Origin: JAPLDB01 sp038230515
Lineage (GTDB): Bacteria > Bacteroidota > Bacteroidia > AKYH767-A > 2013-40CM-41-45
Length of the DNA stretch: 64,000 nucleotides
Reading direction: 5' to 3'
NCBI GenBank assembly: GCA_038230515.1
Contig: JBBRND010000022.1
Span: forward strand, 18,405-82,404
Position 1 is the stretch's first letter, and the number at the start of each line of letters is the position of its first letter. Shown piece by piece: positions 1-7,841 of this stretch. The position numbers were made by a program, and so were the translations under genes. Under the pieces are notes generated by a model. The model was not told where the DNA came from. It saw nothing but the letters and a program-made list of their open reading frames with translations, and searched no databases.

Positions 1-466
1 TGGAAGAAGGAAAGAAGTGTGCATTCTGCCCATACGCAACAAGATCGAGGTGTTGTTGATTGCTGTTTGTGTTGAAGATGATGGCATCGCTGATGATGAA
101 TGGGGTGGTGGCGTTATTTGGATCAATGGTCACTTCTGCAAAAATCCAGATGCTGTCGTTGGCACCAATCTCCACATTGGTAAAAGATTTTCCGGGTACG
201 CCATTTACATTCAGGCGAAAATAGGATGATGCACCAGAACCGAGATAGAGGGAAGATATTACGAGCGGCTGACTGTATGTATTTCTTACAACGAATACCT
301 GAGTGGCGCTGCCTACTGAGGCGAACACAGTATCGAACTGAACGGTGTCCACACTGAACTGAAGCGTAGCTCCGGCATCGGTAAGCAGCTTGTCCTTTTT
401 GCAGGAACTAACCGAGAGAAACAACGCAAAGGCGGTGAGGATGTAAAAGAAAAATTTACTTTTCAT
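1..466 (-). CDS. Partial lipoprotein, N-terminal part
   Basis: This open frame starts at 466 and runs off the left edge, so only the first 155 residues are present. It opens with a lipoprotein signal: a positively charged start, a hydrophobic stretch and the lipobox LSVSSC with Cys22, followed by KKDK, as in many Bacteroidota surface lipoproteins. The mature part is rich in Val, Thr and Asp and looks like an Ig-like/ASH-type beta domain (FDTVFASVGS, FVVRNTYSQPL), a pattern seen at the start of large outer-membrane-anchored proteins. The rest of the protein and its function cannot be seen. It is divergent from nothing and is followed upstream by about 300 bases without a gene. Confidence 0.75.
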   Translation of the reverse strand, partial: MKSKFFFYILTAFALFLSVSSCKKDKLLTDAGATLQFSVDTVQFDTVFASVGSATQVFVVRNTYSQPLVISSLYLGSGASSYFRLNVNGVPGKSFTNVEIGANDSIWIFAEVTIDPNNATTPFIISDAIIFNTNSNQQHLDLVAYGQNAHFFPSS

Positions 467-763
467 GAGCGGCAAAGATAGTTTTCATTCTTAACGTGAA
501 AAGGAAAGAAATATTCGGCTGCTGTTTTGCGATCTGCGAAGTGAAGCCACACGGTTCGAGCAAAAAATATTTTTAGGTCTGTTTCTCCCAAGGCATACTT
601 ATATTATAGTATTACCCAGTTTCCCTTTTCCTTGCCTTGCTTTCCCCGCTTTTTCCGAAGGAAAGTAGATAGTAGAAAAGGCATTCCTTATTTTTAGCTC
701 AAATTCAAGCTAAATCAAAATGAGTGAAGAATAGAAATGGCATCAGGGAGCGAAATTAGCTTG
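467..763. other. Intergenic stretch without a gene
   Basis: No credible frame is visible. The segment is AT-rich and carries polypyrimidine and polypurine runs around 615-680. It presumably holds the promoter of the truncated lipoprotein gene, but I see no clear TTTG/TAnnTTTG pair. It leads directly into the 21-bp repeat array. Confidence 0.5.
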
Positions 764-952
764 GAATGTACATTCTAAAGTTTAGAAGATACATTCTTTC
801 CGTTAGAATGTACATTCTTTCCGTTAGAATGTACATTCTAAAGTTTAGAAGATACATTCTTTCCGTTAGAATGGTCATTCTAAAGTTTAGAAGATACATT
901 CCTTCCGTTAGAATGGTCATTCTAAAGGTTGGAAGATACATTCCTTCCGTTA
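764..952. repeat. 21-bp tandem array A (9 units)
   Basis: Nine consecutive 21-base units (starts 764, 785, 806, 827, 848, 869, 890, 911, 932) lie head to tail, with a degenerate tenth from 953. Two unit flavours alternate imperfectly: one begins GAATGTACATTC and ends TAAAGTTTA, the other begins GAAGATACATTC and ends TTTCCGTTA. GAATGTACATTC is itself a 12-base palindrome. The period never slips. Both strands are open through the array because 21 is a multiple of three, which produces spurious heptapeptide-repeat frames (766-1032 plus, 756-941 minus). It sits in the gap between the truncated lipoprotein gene and the 3' end of aroE. Confidence 0.9.
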
Positions 953-1093
953 GAATGTATATTATTGATTTTTGGAAAGAAAAAGAGAAAAAATTGCTGT
1001 TTATTTCCGCCAGGAGGCGAACACGGTTTTAAGATGCATTTATCCAATCCACCTGAAACTCCCGTTTAAACAAGAAATTCCGCAATAAACTTC

Positions 1094-1858
1094 CTACGGC
1101 TGCGCATACACAGGTTGATTCCAAATGTCCCATGCTTTGTCTGCCTGTAGCCGTAACATTCGGAAGCCGTTGTGAATAAATGCACCGCGCTCTTTTCCTT
1201 TCATGAGGAAAGCGGTTTGAGCAGGATTGTACACGAGATCGAACAAAAGATTTTTATGATTCAGAAATTCATACGGAATATCAGGGAATGTGTGAATGTC
1301 AGGTTCCATGCCAAGCGGAGTGCAATTCACTATGACCTGAAAAGCTTTCATGGTGTTCAAGTTTAAATCTTTGTAAGTGTAATGAAAGCGTGAATCGTTT
1401 CTCGTTACAAAAAAATGTTCCAGGCTGAGTTTTCTGAAAACATACGATACTGCCTTTGCTGAACCGCCTGTTCCCAATATCAACGCCCTGCGGTGATGCG
1501 GACGGAGAATAGGGCGTATCGCCAATTCGAATCCCCATGCATCGGTATTATATCCGTGCAACTCAGCGCGACCATCTTCCGAGCGCACAATCTTGATGCA
1601 GTTAACCGCGCTGATGCGCTGCGCCACTTCATCCACTTGATCCATCATCGGCAGAATATCTAACTTGTGAGGAAGCGTAACATTCAATCCAACCAGATCA
1701 GGATTGTCGTGAATGATTTGTTTGAGGTCGGAAGCATTTGATGATTCAAAATTTTCATACACATGATCATGTCTTCCTTCTTTCATAAACTTTTCCGTAA
1801 AATACTTTTTCGAAAAGGAATGCCCAAGCGGGTATCCGAATAAGCCGAATTTTTTCAT
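1094..1858 (-). CDS. aroE: Shikimate dehydrogenase
   Basis: Catalyses NADPH-dependent reduction of 3-dehydroshikimate to shikimate in the chorismate pathway, in the cytoplasm. The 254 residues are slightly shorter than the usual 270 or so. Seen in the sequence: the substrate-binding motif GYPLGHSFSK at residues 8-17, NVTLPHK at 59-65 with the catalytic lysine, GYNTDAWG near 102-109 with the catalytic aspartate, and the nucleotide-binding loop LGTGGSAKAV near 129-137. The C-terminal motif YNPAQT is also present. It is the last gene of a minus-strand run rhodanese-DedA-aroE, 30 bases after the DedA gene, so cotranscription is likely although the functions are unrelated. Confidence 0.95.
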   Translation of the reverse strand: MKKFGLFGYPLGHSFSKKYFTEKFMKEGRHDHVYENFESSNASDLKQIIHDNPDLVGLNVTLPHKLDILPMMDQVDEVAQRISAVNCIKIVRSEDGRAELHGYNTDAWGFELAIRPILRPHHRRALILGTGGSAKAVSYVFRKLSLEHFFVTRNDSRFHYTYKDLNLNTMKAFQVIVNCTPLGMEPDIHTFPDIPYEFLNHKNLLFDLVYNPAQTAFLMKGKERGAFIHNGFRMLRLQADKAWDIWNQPVYAQP

Positions 1859-1888
1859 AAGTGCCTTGATTTAAAAAATTAGAATTGG

Positions 1889-2536
1889 TTAAACTGTTTT
1901 GTTGGTTGAGAAGCGGTGGCGGATAAATGCAATAATCATCGGGAGCAGGGATACGATGATGATGCCAAACACCACGAGTGTGAAATTATGTTTGATGACG
2001 GGAATGTTTCCGAATAAATATCCGACTGTGCTGAAACTTGCTATCCATAATATATTTCCCATAATGCAAAACAGGAGGAAACGTTTGTAAGTCATCGAAC
2101 CAAGCCCTGCAACAAACGGAGCGAATGTTCGGATGATGGGCATGAAGCGGGCAATGACTACGGTTTTGCCTCCATGCTTTTCGTAAAATGAATGTGTGCG
2201 CGCGAGGTATTCTTTTTTGATGAGCGTTCGTTTTGCATTTACGATTTTGTGTCCTATAAAATTTCCGATGAAATAATTTGTGTTGTCACCTGCAAACGCT
2301 GCAATAAAAAGAATGATGATGATCAAGCCGAGATTCAACGCGCCAGCTCCTGCCAAAGCACCAGCAGCAAACAGCAATGAATCGCCCGGAAGAAAAGGAG
2401 TGAACACCAATCCTGTTTCGCAAAAGATAATGAGAGCGAGCAGCAGATAAGTAAGCCGGTCGTACTGTTGCACCCACTGCTGAAGATAGACATCAATGTG
2501 CGCAATAAAATCAATAAACTGGTGAATCAAATCCAT
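1889..2536 (-). CDS. DedA family membrane protein
   Basis: A 215-residue inner-membrane protein of the DedA/SNARE-associated (VTT) family, whose members include undecaprenyl-phosphate and phospholipid transporters or flippases. Family hallmarks are visible: FCETGLVFTPFLPGDSLLF near residues 38-56, a conserved GDN after an alanine-rich helix, and the ARFMPIIRTFAPFVAG re-entrant segment near 125-140 with its essential arginines. Four to five hydrophobic segments can be counted. The ATG at 2536 gives the usual family length. It sits between a rhodanese gene and aroE on the same strand. Which lipid it handles cannot be read from the sequence. Confidence 0.88.
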   Translation of the reverse strand: MDLIHQFIDFIAHIDVYLQQWVQQYDRLTYLLLALIIFCETGLVFTPFLPGDSLLFAAGALAGAGALNLGLIIIILFIAAFAGDNTNYFIGNFIGHKIVNAKRTLIKKEYLARTHSFYEKHGGKTVVIARFMPIIRTFAPFVAGLGSMTYKRFLLFCIMGNILWIASFSTVGYLFGNIPVIKHNFTLVVFGIIIVSLLPMIIAFIRHRFSTNKTV

Positions 2537-2641
2537 ACAGTGCCTTGTAGAAAAATTTGAATCGAAAACCTGAAACCGTAAATCTTTAACCTTGATTGCA
2601 GGTGTAATCCGTGGACAAAGTTAGAAAGAGTTTAATGCAAG

Positions 2642-2959
2642 TCAATAGGTTTGCAAAGATTGATCAATCTCCTTTGCATAAGCGAGAATTCCGCCTTTCA
2701 GGTTGTATAGGTTCGTGAAACCGAAACGGCTTTCGAGATTCATGATGGCAGTTGCGCTGCGTACTCCGCCTTTGCAGTGAACAATTACGGGTTTGTTTTT
2801 TGAGATGCGGTCTGCATTCTCAAGAACTGTTGCGAGCGGAATTAATTCCCCACCGAGGTTTGCGATGTCGAATTCATACTCTTCACGTACATCAATAATC
2901 TGAATGTCTTCCTTGCTGTCGAGTTTTTCTTTGAGTTGCTGAACGGTTATTTCTTTCAT
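2642..2959 (-). CDS. Rhodanese-like domain protein
   Basis: A single rhodanese domain of 105 residues without a signal peptide, so cytoplasmic. The active-site loop CKGGVRS at residues 62-68 keeps the persulfide-forming cysteine, and the IDVREEYEF motif near 22-30 is the typical CH2A-like signature. Proteins of this size usually carry sulfane sulfur between enzymes, but the partner is not evident here. It is divergent from dapD: the two start codons are about 60 bases apart and share an intergenic promoter region. It probably leads the transcript that continues through the DedA gene and aroE. Confidence 0.88.
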   Translation of the reverse strand: MKEITVQQLKEKLDSKEDIQIIDVREEYEFDIANLGGELIPLATVLENADRISKNKPVIVHCKGGVRSATAIMNLESRFGFTNLYNLKGGILAYAKEIDQSLQTY

Positions 2960-2984
2960 GGTGCGAAAATATGAAAGTTATCTG

Positions 2985-3015
2985 TTTGCGATTAAGAATC
3001 ATGTGCGTTTCTTTG
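2985..3015 (+). promoter_or_regulatory. Bacteroidota-type promoter of dapD
   Basis: TTTG at 2985-2988 is followed after exactly 19 bases by TTTCTTTG at 3008-3015, one mismatch from the Bacteroidota primary-sigma consensus TTTG-N19-TAnnTTTG. The dapD ATG lies only five bases further on, so the transcript would be leaderless or nearly so. This is inferred from spacing and consensus only. Confidence 0.5.
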
Positions 3016-3019
3016 CGCA

Positions 3020-3826
3020 ATGAAAGAACTGATTGAAGAGGCGTGGCTGAATCGGGAACTCCTGAAGGATGAAAAAAATCAGCGGGCGATTCGCAGCGTG
3101 ATTGAAGAACTTGATAAAGGCAAAATCCGTGTTGCAGAACCAACTGCTGAAGGATGGAAAGTGAATGAGTGGGTGAAGAAAGCGGTAATCCTTTATTTTC
3201 CGATTCAGCAAATGAATGTGATGGAAGTGGGCCCGATGGAGTTTCACGATAAGATTCCGCTGAAGAAAAATTTTGCTTCGCTCGGTGTGCGGGTGGTTCC
3301 TAACGGCACTGCACGGTTCGGAAGTTTTCTTGCAAGAGGTGTCATTCTCATGCCTTCGTATGTGAACATTGGAGCGTATGTAGATGAAGGTACAATGGTG
3401 GATACCTGGGCCACAGTTGGAAGTTGTGCGCAGATCGGAAAACATGTTCACCTGAGCGGAGGAGTTGGAATTGGTGGTGTACTTGAGCCGGTGCAGGCAT
3501 CGCCTGTGATTATTGAAGACAATTGTTTTATCGGTTCGCGCTGCATTGTTGTGGAAGGTGTAAGAGTAGAGAAGGAAGCAGTGCTTGGGGCAAATGTAGT
3601 GTTGACTCAAAGCACAAAAATTATTGATGTGAGTGAAAGCAAGCCGATAGAATTCAGAGGTATTGTTCCATCACGTTCTGTAGTTATTCCGGGAAGTTAT
3701 ATGAAGAAATTTCCGGCAGGAGAATATCAGGTGCCATGTGCATTAATCATTGGCAAGCGCAAAGAAAGTACCGACACGAAAACATCGTTGAATGATGCGT
3801 TGCGCGATTACAGTGTATCGGGATAA
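3020..3826 (+). CDS. dapD: Tetrahydrodipicolinate N-succinyltransferase
   Basis: Transfers succinyl from succinyl-CoA to 2,3,4,5-tetrahydropyridine-2,6-dicarboxylate in the succinylase branch of lysine and meso-diaminopimelate synthesis. The 268-residue length matches the family. The N-terminal helical domain (about 1-90) is followed by a left-handed beta-helix of hexapeptide repeats (about 100-235), with the family stretches TWATVGSCAQIG and GGVGIGGVLEP, and then the acyl-CoA-binding tail. It is transcribed away from the rhodanese gene from a nearly leaderless promoter. A glycosyltransferase gene follows after 41 bases. Confidence 0.96.
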   Translation: MKELIEEAWLNRELLKDEKNQRAIRSVIEELDKGKIRVAEPTAEGWKVNEWVKKAVILYFPIQQMNVMEVGPMEFHDKIPLKKNFASLGVRVVPNGTARFGSFLARGVILMPSYVNIGAYVDEGTMVDTWATVGSCAQIGKHVHLSGGVGIGGVLEPVQASPVIIEDNCFIGSRCIVVEGVRVEKEAVLGANVVLTQSTKIIDVSESKPIEFRGIVPSRSVVIPGSYMKKFPAGEYQVPCALIIGKRKESTDTKTSLNDALRDYSVSG

Positions 3827-3867
3827 ACAGTCGTTTCGGGTTTTACCAATCAACTCAATCAACTACA

Positions 3868-4989
3868 ATGCGAATAGGTTTTGATGCTAAGCGAGCATTC
3901 ATGAATTCCAGCGGACTCGGAAATTATTCGCGAACGCTTATTAAATCATTGATTGAAAATTTTCCGGAGAATGAATACGTGGCGTTTACTCCGACTGTCA
4001 AAGAAAGTCTAGGAAAGAAAATACTCAAGACGGGAAAACTTGAACTTGTGTTGCCGCCACAATTAATGAGAAGTGTTTTGTCATCATGGTGGCGCTCATC
4101 TTTTATTTCGCAGGACATACGGGTGCAAAAACTAGATGTGTATCATGGCTTGAGTAACGAACTGCCGAAGCGAATTCCGAAAGAAACAAAAAAAGTTGTA
4201 ACGATTCACGATTTGATTTTTCTCCGGCAACCCGAATGGTATCCGCTTATTGACAGAAATACGTATTACAGAAAATGCAGGTTTGCTTGTAAAGAAGCAG
4301 ATGCCATTGTTGCGGTAAGCGAACAGACAAAAAAAGACATTCAATATTATTTCAACACAGATACTGCGAAGATCAAGGTTGTTTATCAGAGTTGTGATGA
4401 ATTCTTTTACGTGCGAGCTGAAGATTTTATATTGGAAGATTTCCGGAAAAGAAAAAATCTTCCTGAAAAATATATTCTGTACGTAGGCACAGTTGAAGAG
4501 CGGAAAAATCTTCTCACACTTGTAAAAGCAATGACTAAGGTGAGCGATGTTCCGTTAGTCGTAATTGGTCGAAAGAAAAAGTATTTTGAAAAAGTTCAGG
4601 AGTTCATGGCCCGAAATAAAGTGCAATCAAAAATTATTTTTCCGGATTCTTCTTTCGCAAACGATCTCTCGTTGTATTACAAATGCGCTTCTGTATTTGT
4701 TTATCCAAGTTATTATGAAGGTTTCGGAATTCCTGTGATCGAAGCTCTACTGAGTGGAGTTCCGGTAATCACTTCAAACACTTCTGCATTGCCTGAGGCG
4801 GGCGGAATATCTTCTCTTTATGTTAATCCTCACGATGAAGGCGATCTCGCTGAAAAAATAAATTCCGTTCTGAATAATGAAGTTCTTCGAAAGAAAATGG
4901 TTGCTGATGGCTCGGAATATGTGAAACGGTTTCATCCGAAAACTACTTCATCTGAAATGATGAACCTTTACAAAACTATTTCAGGATAA
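3868..4989 (+). CDS. Glycosyltransferase family 4 protein
   Basis: A 373-residue GT-B fold glycosyltransferase. The N-terminal domain opens with MRIGFDAKRAFMNSSGLGNY, a glycine-rich acceptor loop typical of GT4 mannosyl/rhamnosyl transferases. The C-terminal nucleotide-sugar domain starts near residue 200 with YILYVGTVEERKNL and contains the E-x7-E signature in YEGFGIPVIEALLSG near 290-305. No signal peptide or membrane helix is seen, so it works at the cytoplasmic face. Its stop codon overlaps the start of the next gene by one base (TAATG), indicating translational coupling. Donor and acceptor cannot be assigned; it is not in an obvious polysaccharide locus. Confidence 0.88.
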   Translation: MRIGFDAKRAFMNSSGLGNYSRTLIKSLIENFPENEYVAFTPTVKESLGKKILKTGKLELVLPPQLMRSVLSSWWRSSFISQDIRVQKLDVYHGLSNELPKRIPKETKKVVTIHDLIFLRQPEWYPLIDRNTYYRKCRFACKEADAIVAVSEQTKKDIQYYFNTDTAKIKVVYQSCDEFFYVRAEDFILEDFRKRKNLPEKYILYVGTVEERKNLLTLVKAMTKVSDVPLVVIGRKKKYFEKVQEFMARNKVQSKIIFPDSSFANDLSLYYKCASVFVYPSYYEGFGIPVIEALLSGVPVITSNTSALPEAGGISSLYVNPHDEGDLAEKINSVLNNEVLRKKMVADGSEYVKRFHPKTTSSEMMNLYKTISG

Positions 4990-5564
4990 TGGATGAGTTA
5001 ATGAAAGCAGAAATTGAAGAGTGCATTGAAGTTTTGAAAAGCGGAGGACTTATTCTTTATCCCACCGATACGATATGGGGAATCGGCTGCGATGCAACCA
5101 ATGAAGAAGCAACACAAAAAATATTTCAGCTGAAGAGAAGAACAGATTCGAAAAGTATGATCGTTCTTCTCGATAATGAAGCTCGACTTGCTGCATACAT
5201 CAGAGAAGTTCCACAGCAAGCTTATGAGTTGATGGAGTACAGCGAGAAGCCACTTACGCTTGTTTTACCCGGAGCAAAAAATCTTGCCAAGAATATTATT
5301 GCAGCTGACGAATCAATCGGAATAAGAATTACAAAGGATGAATTTTGTAGAAACGTGATTCAACGTTTCCGTAAACCAATTGTGTCAACATCGGCAAACA
5401 TCAGCGGAGAAAATCCTCCTTTAAATTTTTCTGAAGTAAGTGAGGAAATAAAATCAGGCGTTGATTATGTAGTACGTTTGCGGCAAAACGAATCTCAAAA
5501 AGGTTTTCCTTCTCAAATCATTCAGTTGGGAGTGGGGGGAGAGATTAAGTTTCTAAGAAATTAG
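4989..5564 (+). CDS. Threonylcarbamoyl-AMP synthase (Sua5/TsaC family)
   Basis: Makes L-threonylcarbamoyl-AMP from threonine, bicarbonate and ATP for the t6A37 modification of ANN-decoding tRNAs. The 191-residue protein is the short, TsaC-like form. Seen: PTDTIWGIG at 25-33, the nucleotide-contacting KRRTDSKSM near 49-57, and STSANISG near 134-141. These key motifs are canonical, unlike those of the second family member at 41790-42404, so this is the better candidate for the real t6A enzyme. It overlaps the upstream glycosyltransferase by one base and precedes cca, placing it at the head of a tRNA-maturation group. Confidence 0.9.
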   Translation: MDELMKAEIEECIEVLKSGGLILYPTDTIWGIGCDATNEEATQKIFQLKRRTDSKSMIVLLDNEARLAAYIREVPQQAYELMEYSEKPLTLVLPGAKNLAKNIIAADESIGIRITKDEFCRNVIQRFRKPIVSTSANISGENPPLNFSEVSEEIKSGVDYVVRLRQNESQKGFPSQIIQLGVGGEIKFLRN

Positions 5565-5624
5565 TTCCATCATTCCTAAAGATTCGCTATTCGCAAAATC
5601 GTCCGCCTAGGCAGATTCGCACAG

Positions 5625-7067
5625 TTGAAAAAGCACTTACAACATCCGGTTTTCAGAATTATTGCAGAGCAGGCAATGGCAATGAGTGCAGAGGCATTTG
5701 TTGTTGGAGGATACGTGCGCGATATTTTTCTCAAGCGCGAATCAAAAGACATTGATGTAGTAGTTACCGGCAGTGGAATAGAACTTGCAAAACAAGTGGC
5801 TCATCATCTTGGCAAAGATGTACCTGTCAGTTATTTCAAAAACTTCGGTACTGCAATGATTAAGTTCGATGATCTTGAAATAGAATTTGTTGGGGCGCGA
5901 AAGGAATCGTACCGGAGCGATTCGCGCAAGCCCCTTGTGGAGAGCGGCACTATCGAGGACGATCAGAAGCGAAGGGATTTTACCATCAATGCTATGGCAA
6001 TTCATCTAACGGAGAATAATTTTGGTGAGTTGGTTGATCCCTTTAATGGAATTCAGGATTTGCATGATCGGCTTATCCGCACTCCGCTCGATCCTGAAAT
6101 TACCTTCTCAGATGATCCGCTTCGAATGATGCGAGCAATCCGTTTCGCATCGCAACTTCATTTCACTATTGATCCTGATGCTTTTCATGCGATCAAAAAA
6201 AATAGGGAGCGGATAAAAATTGTTTCAATGGAGCGCATCACCGATGAATTGAATAAAATTATTCTTTCTGTCAAGCCCTCAATTGGTTTCAATTTACTTT
6301 TTGATTCAGGTTTGCTTCAGATGATTTTCCCCCAGTTCTGTGCATTGCACGGAGTAGAATATGTAAATGGAAAAGGACACAAGGATAATTTCCATCACAC
6401 GCTCCAAGTGCTCGATAACGTTTCGCATGAGAGCAACGATCTTTGGCTGCGCTGGGCTGCTGTGCTGCATGACATTGCAAAGCCCGCTACCAAACGTTTC
6501 GAACCAGATCACGGATGGACATTTCATGGCCATGAAGACAAAGGTGCAAGAATGGTCAAACATATTTTCCGTCATTTCAAACTTCCTCTGAATGAAAAAA
6601 TGAAATTCGTGGAGAGGTTAGTGCAACTTCACTTGCGCCCGATTGTTCTTGCGCAGGAAGTTGTAACTGATTCTGCAGTGCGCAGATTATTATTTGATGC
6701 AGGCGAAGATGTGGATGCACTCATGGTGCTTTGCCATGCTGATGTAACAACTAAGAACGAATACAAAATAAAAAAGTACAAAGACAATTTTGAAATTGTT
6801 TCAAACAAGTTGAAGGAAGTGGAGGAGAAGGATCGCATGCGGAACTGGCAACCTCCCATTACTGGCGAAGATGTGATGTACGTGTTCGATTTGAAGCCAA
6901 GCCGTGAAGTGGGAGAATTGAAAACCGCCATTCGTGAAGCAATAATCGATGGAAAAATTTTGAATGACTTTGATGACGCATACAAGTTCCTTCTTCAAAA
7001 AGGAAAAGAACTCGGACTTGAACAAAAACACAAGATCGAAACATCCCGAGTAATAAAAAAGGAATAA
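5625..7067 (+). CDS. cca: CCA tRNA nucleotidyltransferase with HD domain
   Basis: Adds or repairs the 3'-terminal CCA of tRNAs. The N-terminal class II nucleotidyltransferase core has VVGGYVRD near 26-33 and the metal-binding DIDVVV near 42-47, followed by the ERxxxE-type tRNA-binding region. An HD phosphohydrolase domain starts near 250 with VLHDIAKP near 280. Length 480 is usual for HD-containing CCA enzymes. No ATG precedes the conserved N-terminus. I chose the TTG at 5625 because residues such as HPVFRIIAEQA belong to the family and lie before the first internal ATG (5676), which would cut it. No clear ribosome-binding site is seen. Confidence 0.93.
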   Translation: MKKHLQHPVFRIIAEQAMAMSAEAFVVGGYVRDIFLKRESKDIDVVVTGSGIELAKQVAHHLGKDVPVSYFKNFGTAMIKFDDLEIEFVGARKESYRSDSRKPLVESGTIEDDQKRRDFTINAMAIHLTENNFGELVDPFNGIQDLHDRLIRTPLDPEITFSDDPLRMMRAIRFASQLHFTIDPDAFHAIKKNRERIKIVSMERITDELNKIILSVKPSIGFNLLFDSGLLQMIFPQFCALHGVEYVNGKGHKDNFHHTLQVLDNVSHESNDLWLRWAAVLHDIAKPATKRFEPDHGWTFHGHEDKGARMVKHIFRHFKLPLNEKMKFVERLVQLHLRPIVLAQEVVTDSAVRRLLFDAGEDVDALMVLCHADVTTKNEYKIKKYKDNFEIVSNKLKEVEEKDRMRNWQPPITGEDVMYVFDLKPSREVGELKTAIREAIIDGKILNDFDDAYKFLLQKGKELGLEQKHKIETSRVIKKE

Positions 7068-7085
7068 AATTTATTCATTATCAAA

Positions 7086-7114
7086 TTTGTCTTGAAATTT
7101 TATTTCTACTTTTA
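7086..7114 (+). promoter_or_regulatory. Possible promoter of the pRiA4b-like gene
   Basis: TTTG at 7086-7089, then 17 bases, then TACTTTTA at 7107-7114. This is a near match to the Bacteroidota consensus with a slightly short spacer. It would start transcription about 20 bases upstream of the ATG at 7141, allowing expression independent of cca. Confidence 0.4.
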
Positions 7115-7140
7115 ACGCAGATTCACAACTTAACTTACCC

Positions 7141-7773
7141 ATGGCAGTTTACAGATTCAGAGTAACATTCGAAGATTATGACGATGTATCGAGAGACATC
7201 GAAATAAAAGCAACTCAAACATTTGATGATTTGCATTACGGACTTCACAACTACATTGGCTTTGATGCATCCAAGCCCGCTTCTTTTTTCATGAGTGATG
7301 ACTATTGGAAGAAAGGAAAAGAAATTTCCAACCGCGAGTTGAAAGGAGAAGACAAGGTAAATGTTACAACTTTCCGCAACGCGCGTTTGTGCGATTTCAT
7401 TATTGATCCTCATCAGAAAATTGTTTACATCTTCGACCCGGAGGAGAAGTGGACGTTTCATATTGAGTTGCTTAAAATTGTTCCGGTGGTGGACGGCAAT
7501 TCTCCATATCCGAAATGCATCAAATCAACTGGCGAAGCTCCTAAGCAATATCCCCCTCCTCCATCAGCATCTCTTCCACAGCCGGAGGACTTCGATCCGG
7601 CAGCAGTTGCAGAACCTGAAGAAGAAGCGGAACCCGAAGTTGATGCAGGAGTGGATGACGAAGATATTCCGGTAGGGGTTGAAGAAGTTAAAGTAACTGG
7701 CGAGGGGGAATTGGTTGGAGACAGTGATGAGAATTCTGAAGAAGAAACGGAGGATGAGGATGAGATTTTGTAA
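7141..7773 (+). CDS. Plasmid pRiA4b ORF-3-like protein with acidic tail
   Basis: The first 150 or so residues match the pRiA4b ORF-3-like fold (PF07929): a beta-rich start with YRFRVTFEDYDDVSRDIEI, a central FFMSDDYWKKGKEIS, and the characteristic YIFDPEEKWTFHIEL followed by PYPKCIKSTGEAPKQYPPP. The last 55 residues are a very acidic low-complexity tail of Glu, Asp and Val, which is probably disordered. The biochemical function of this family is unknown. The gene lies between cca and miaA on the same strand, both tRNA-maturation genes. That is weak evidence of a link to RNA, or just chance adjacency. Confidence 0.8.
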   Translation: MAVYRFRVTFEDYDDVSRDIEIKATQTFDDLHYGLHNYIGFDASKPASFFMSDDYWKKGKEISNRELKGEDKVNVTTFRNARLCDFIIDPHQKIVYIFDPEEKWTFHIELLKIVPVVDGNSPYPKCIKSTGEAPKQYPPPPSASLPQPEDFDPAAVAEPEEEAEPEVDAGVDDEDIPVGVEEVKVTGEGELVGDSDENSEEETEDEDEIL

Positions 7774-7841
7774 AAATAGATAACTGGAATTCGCAAACCA
7801 TTTTTCATACTTCTCTAATTTTATTAATTCCAATTCTCTCA

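Noticed and set aside
764..952. CRISPR array interpretation of the 21-bp arrays
   Set aside because: Units are contiguous with no unique spacers, and no cas genes are present.
766..1032. 88- and 61-codon frames on both strands with MYIL/RRYI heptads
   Set aside because: They are products of the 21-bp array A, which leaves both strands open; no promoter and no non-repetitive part.
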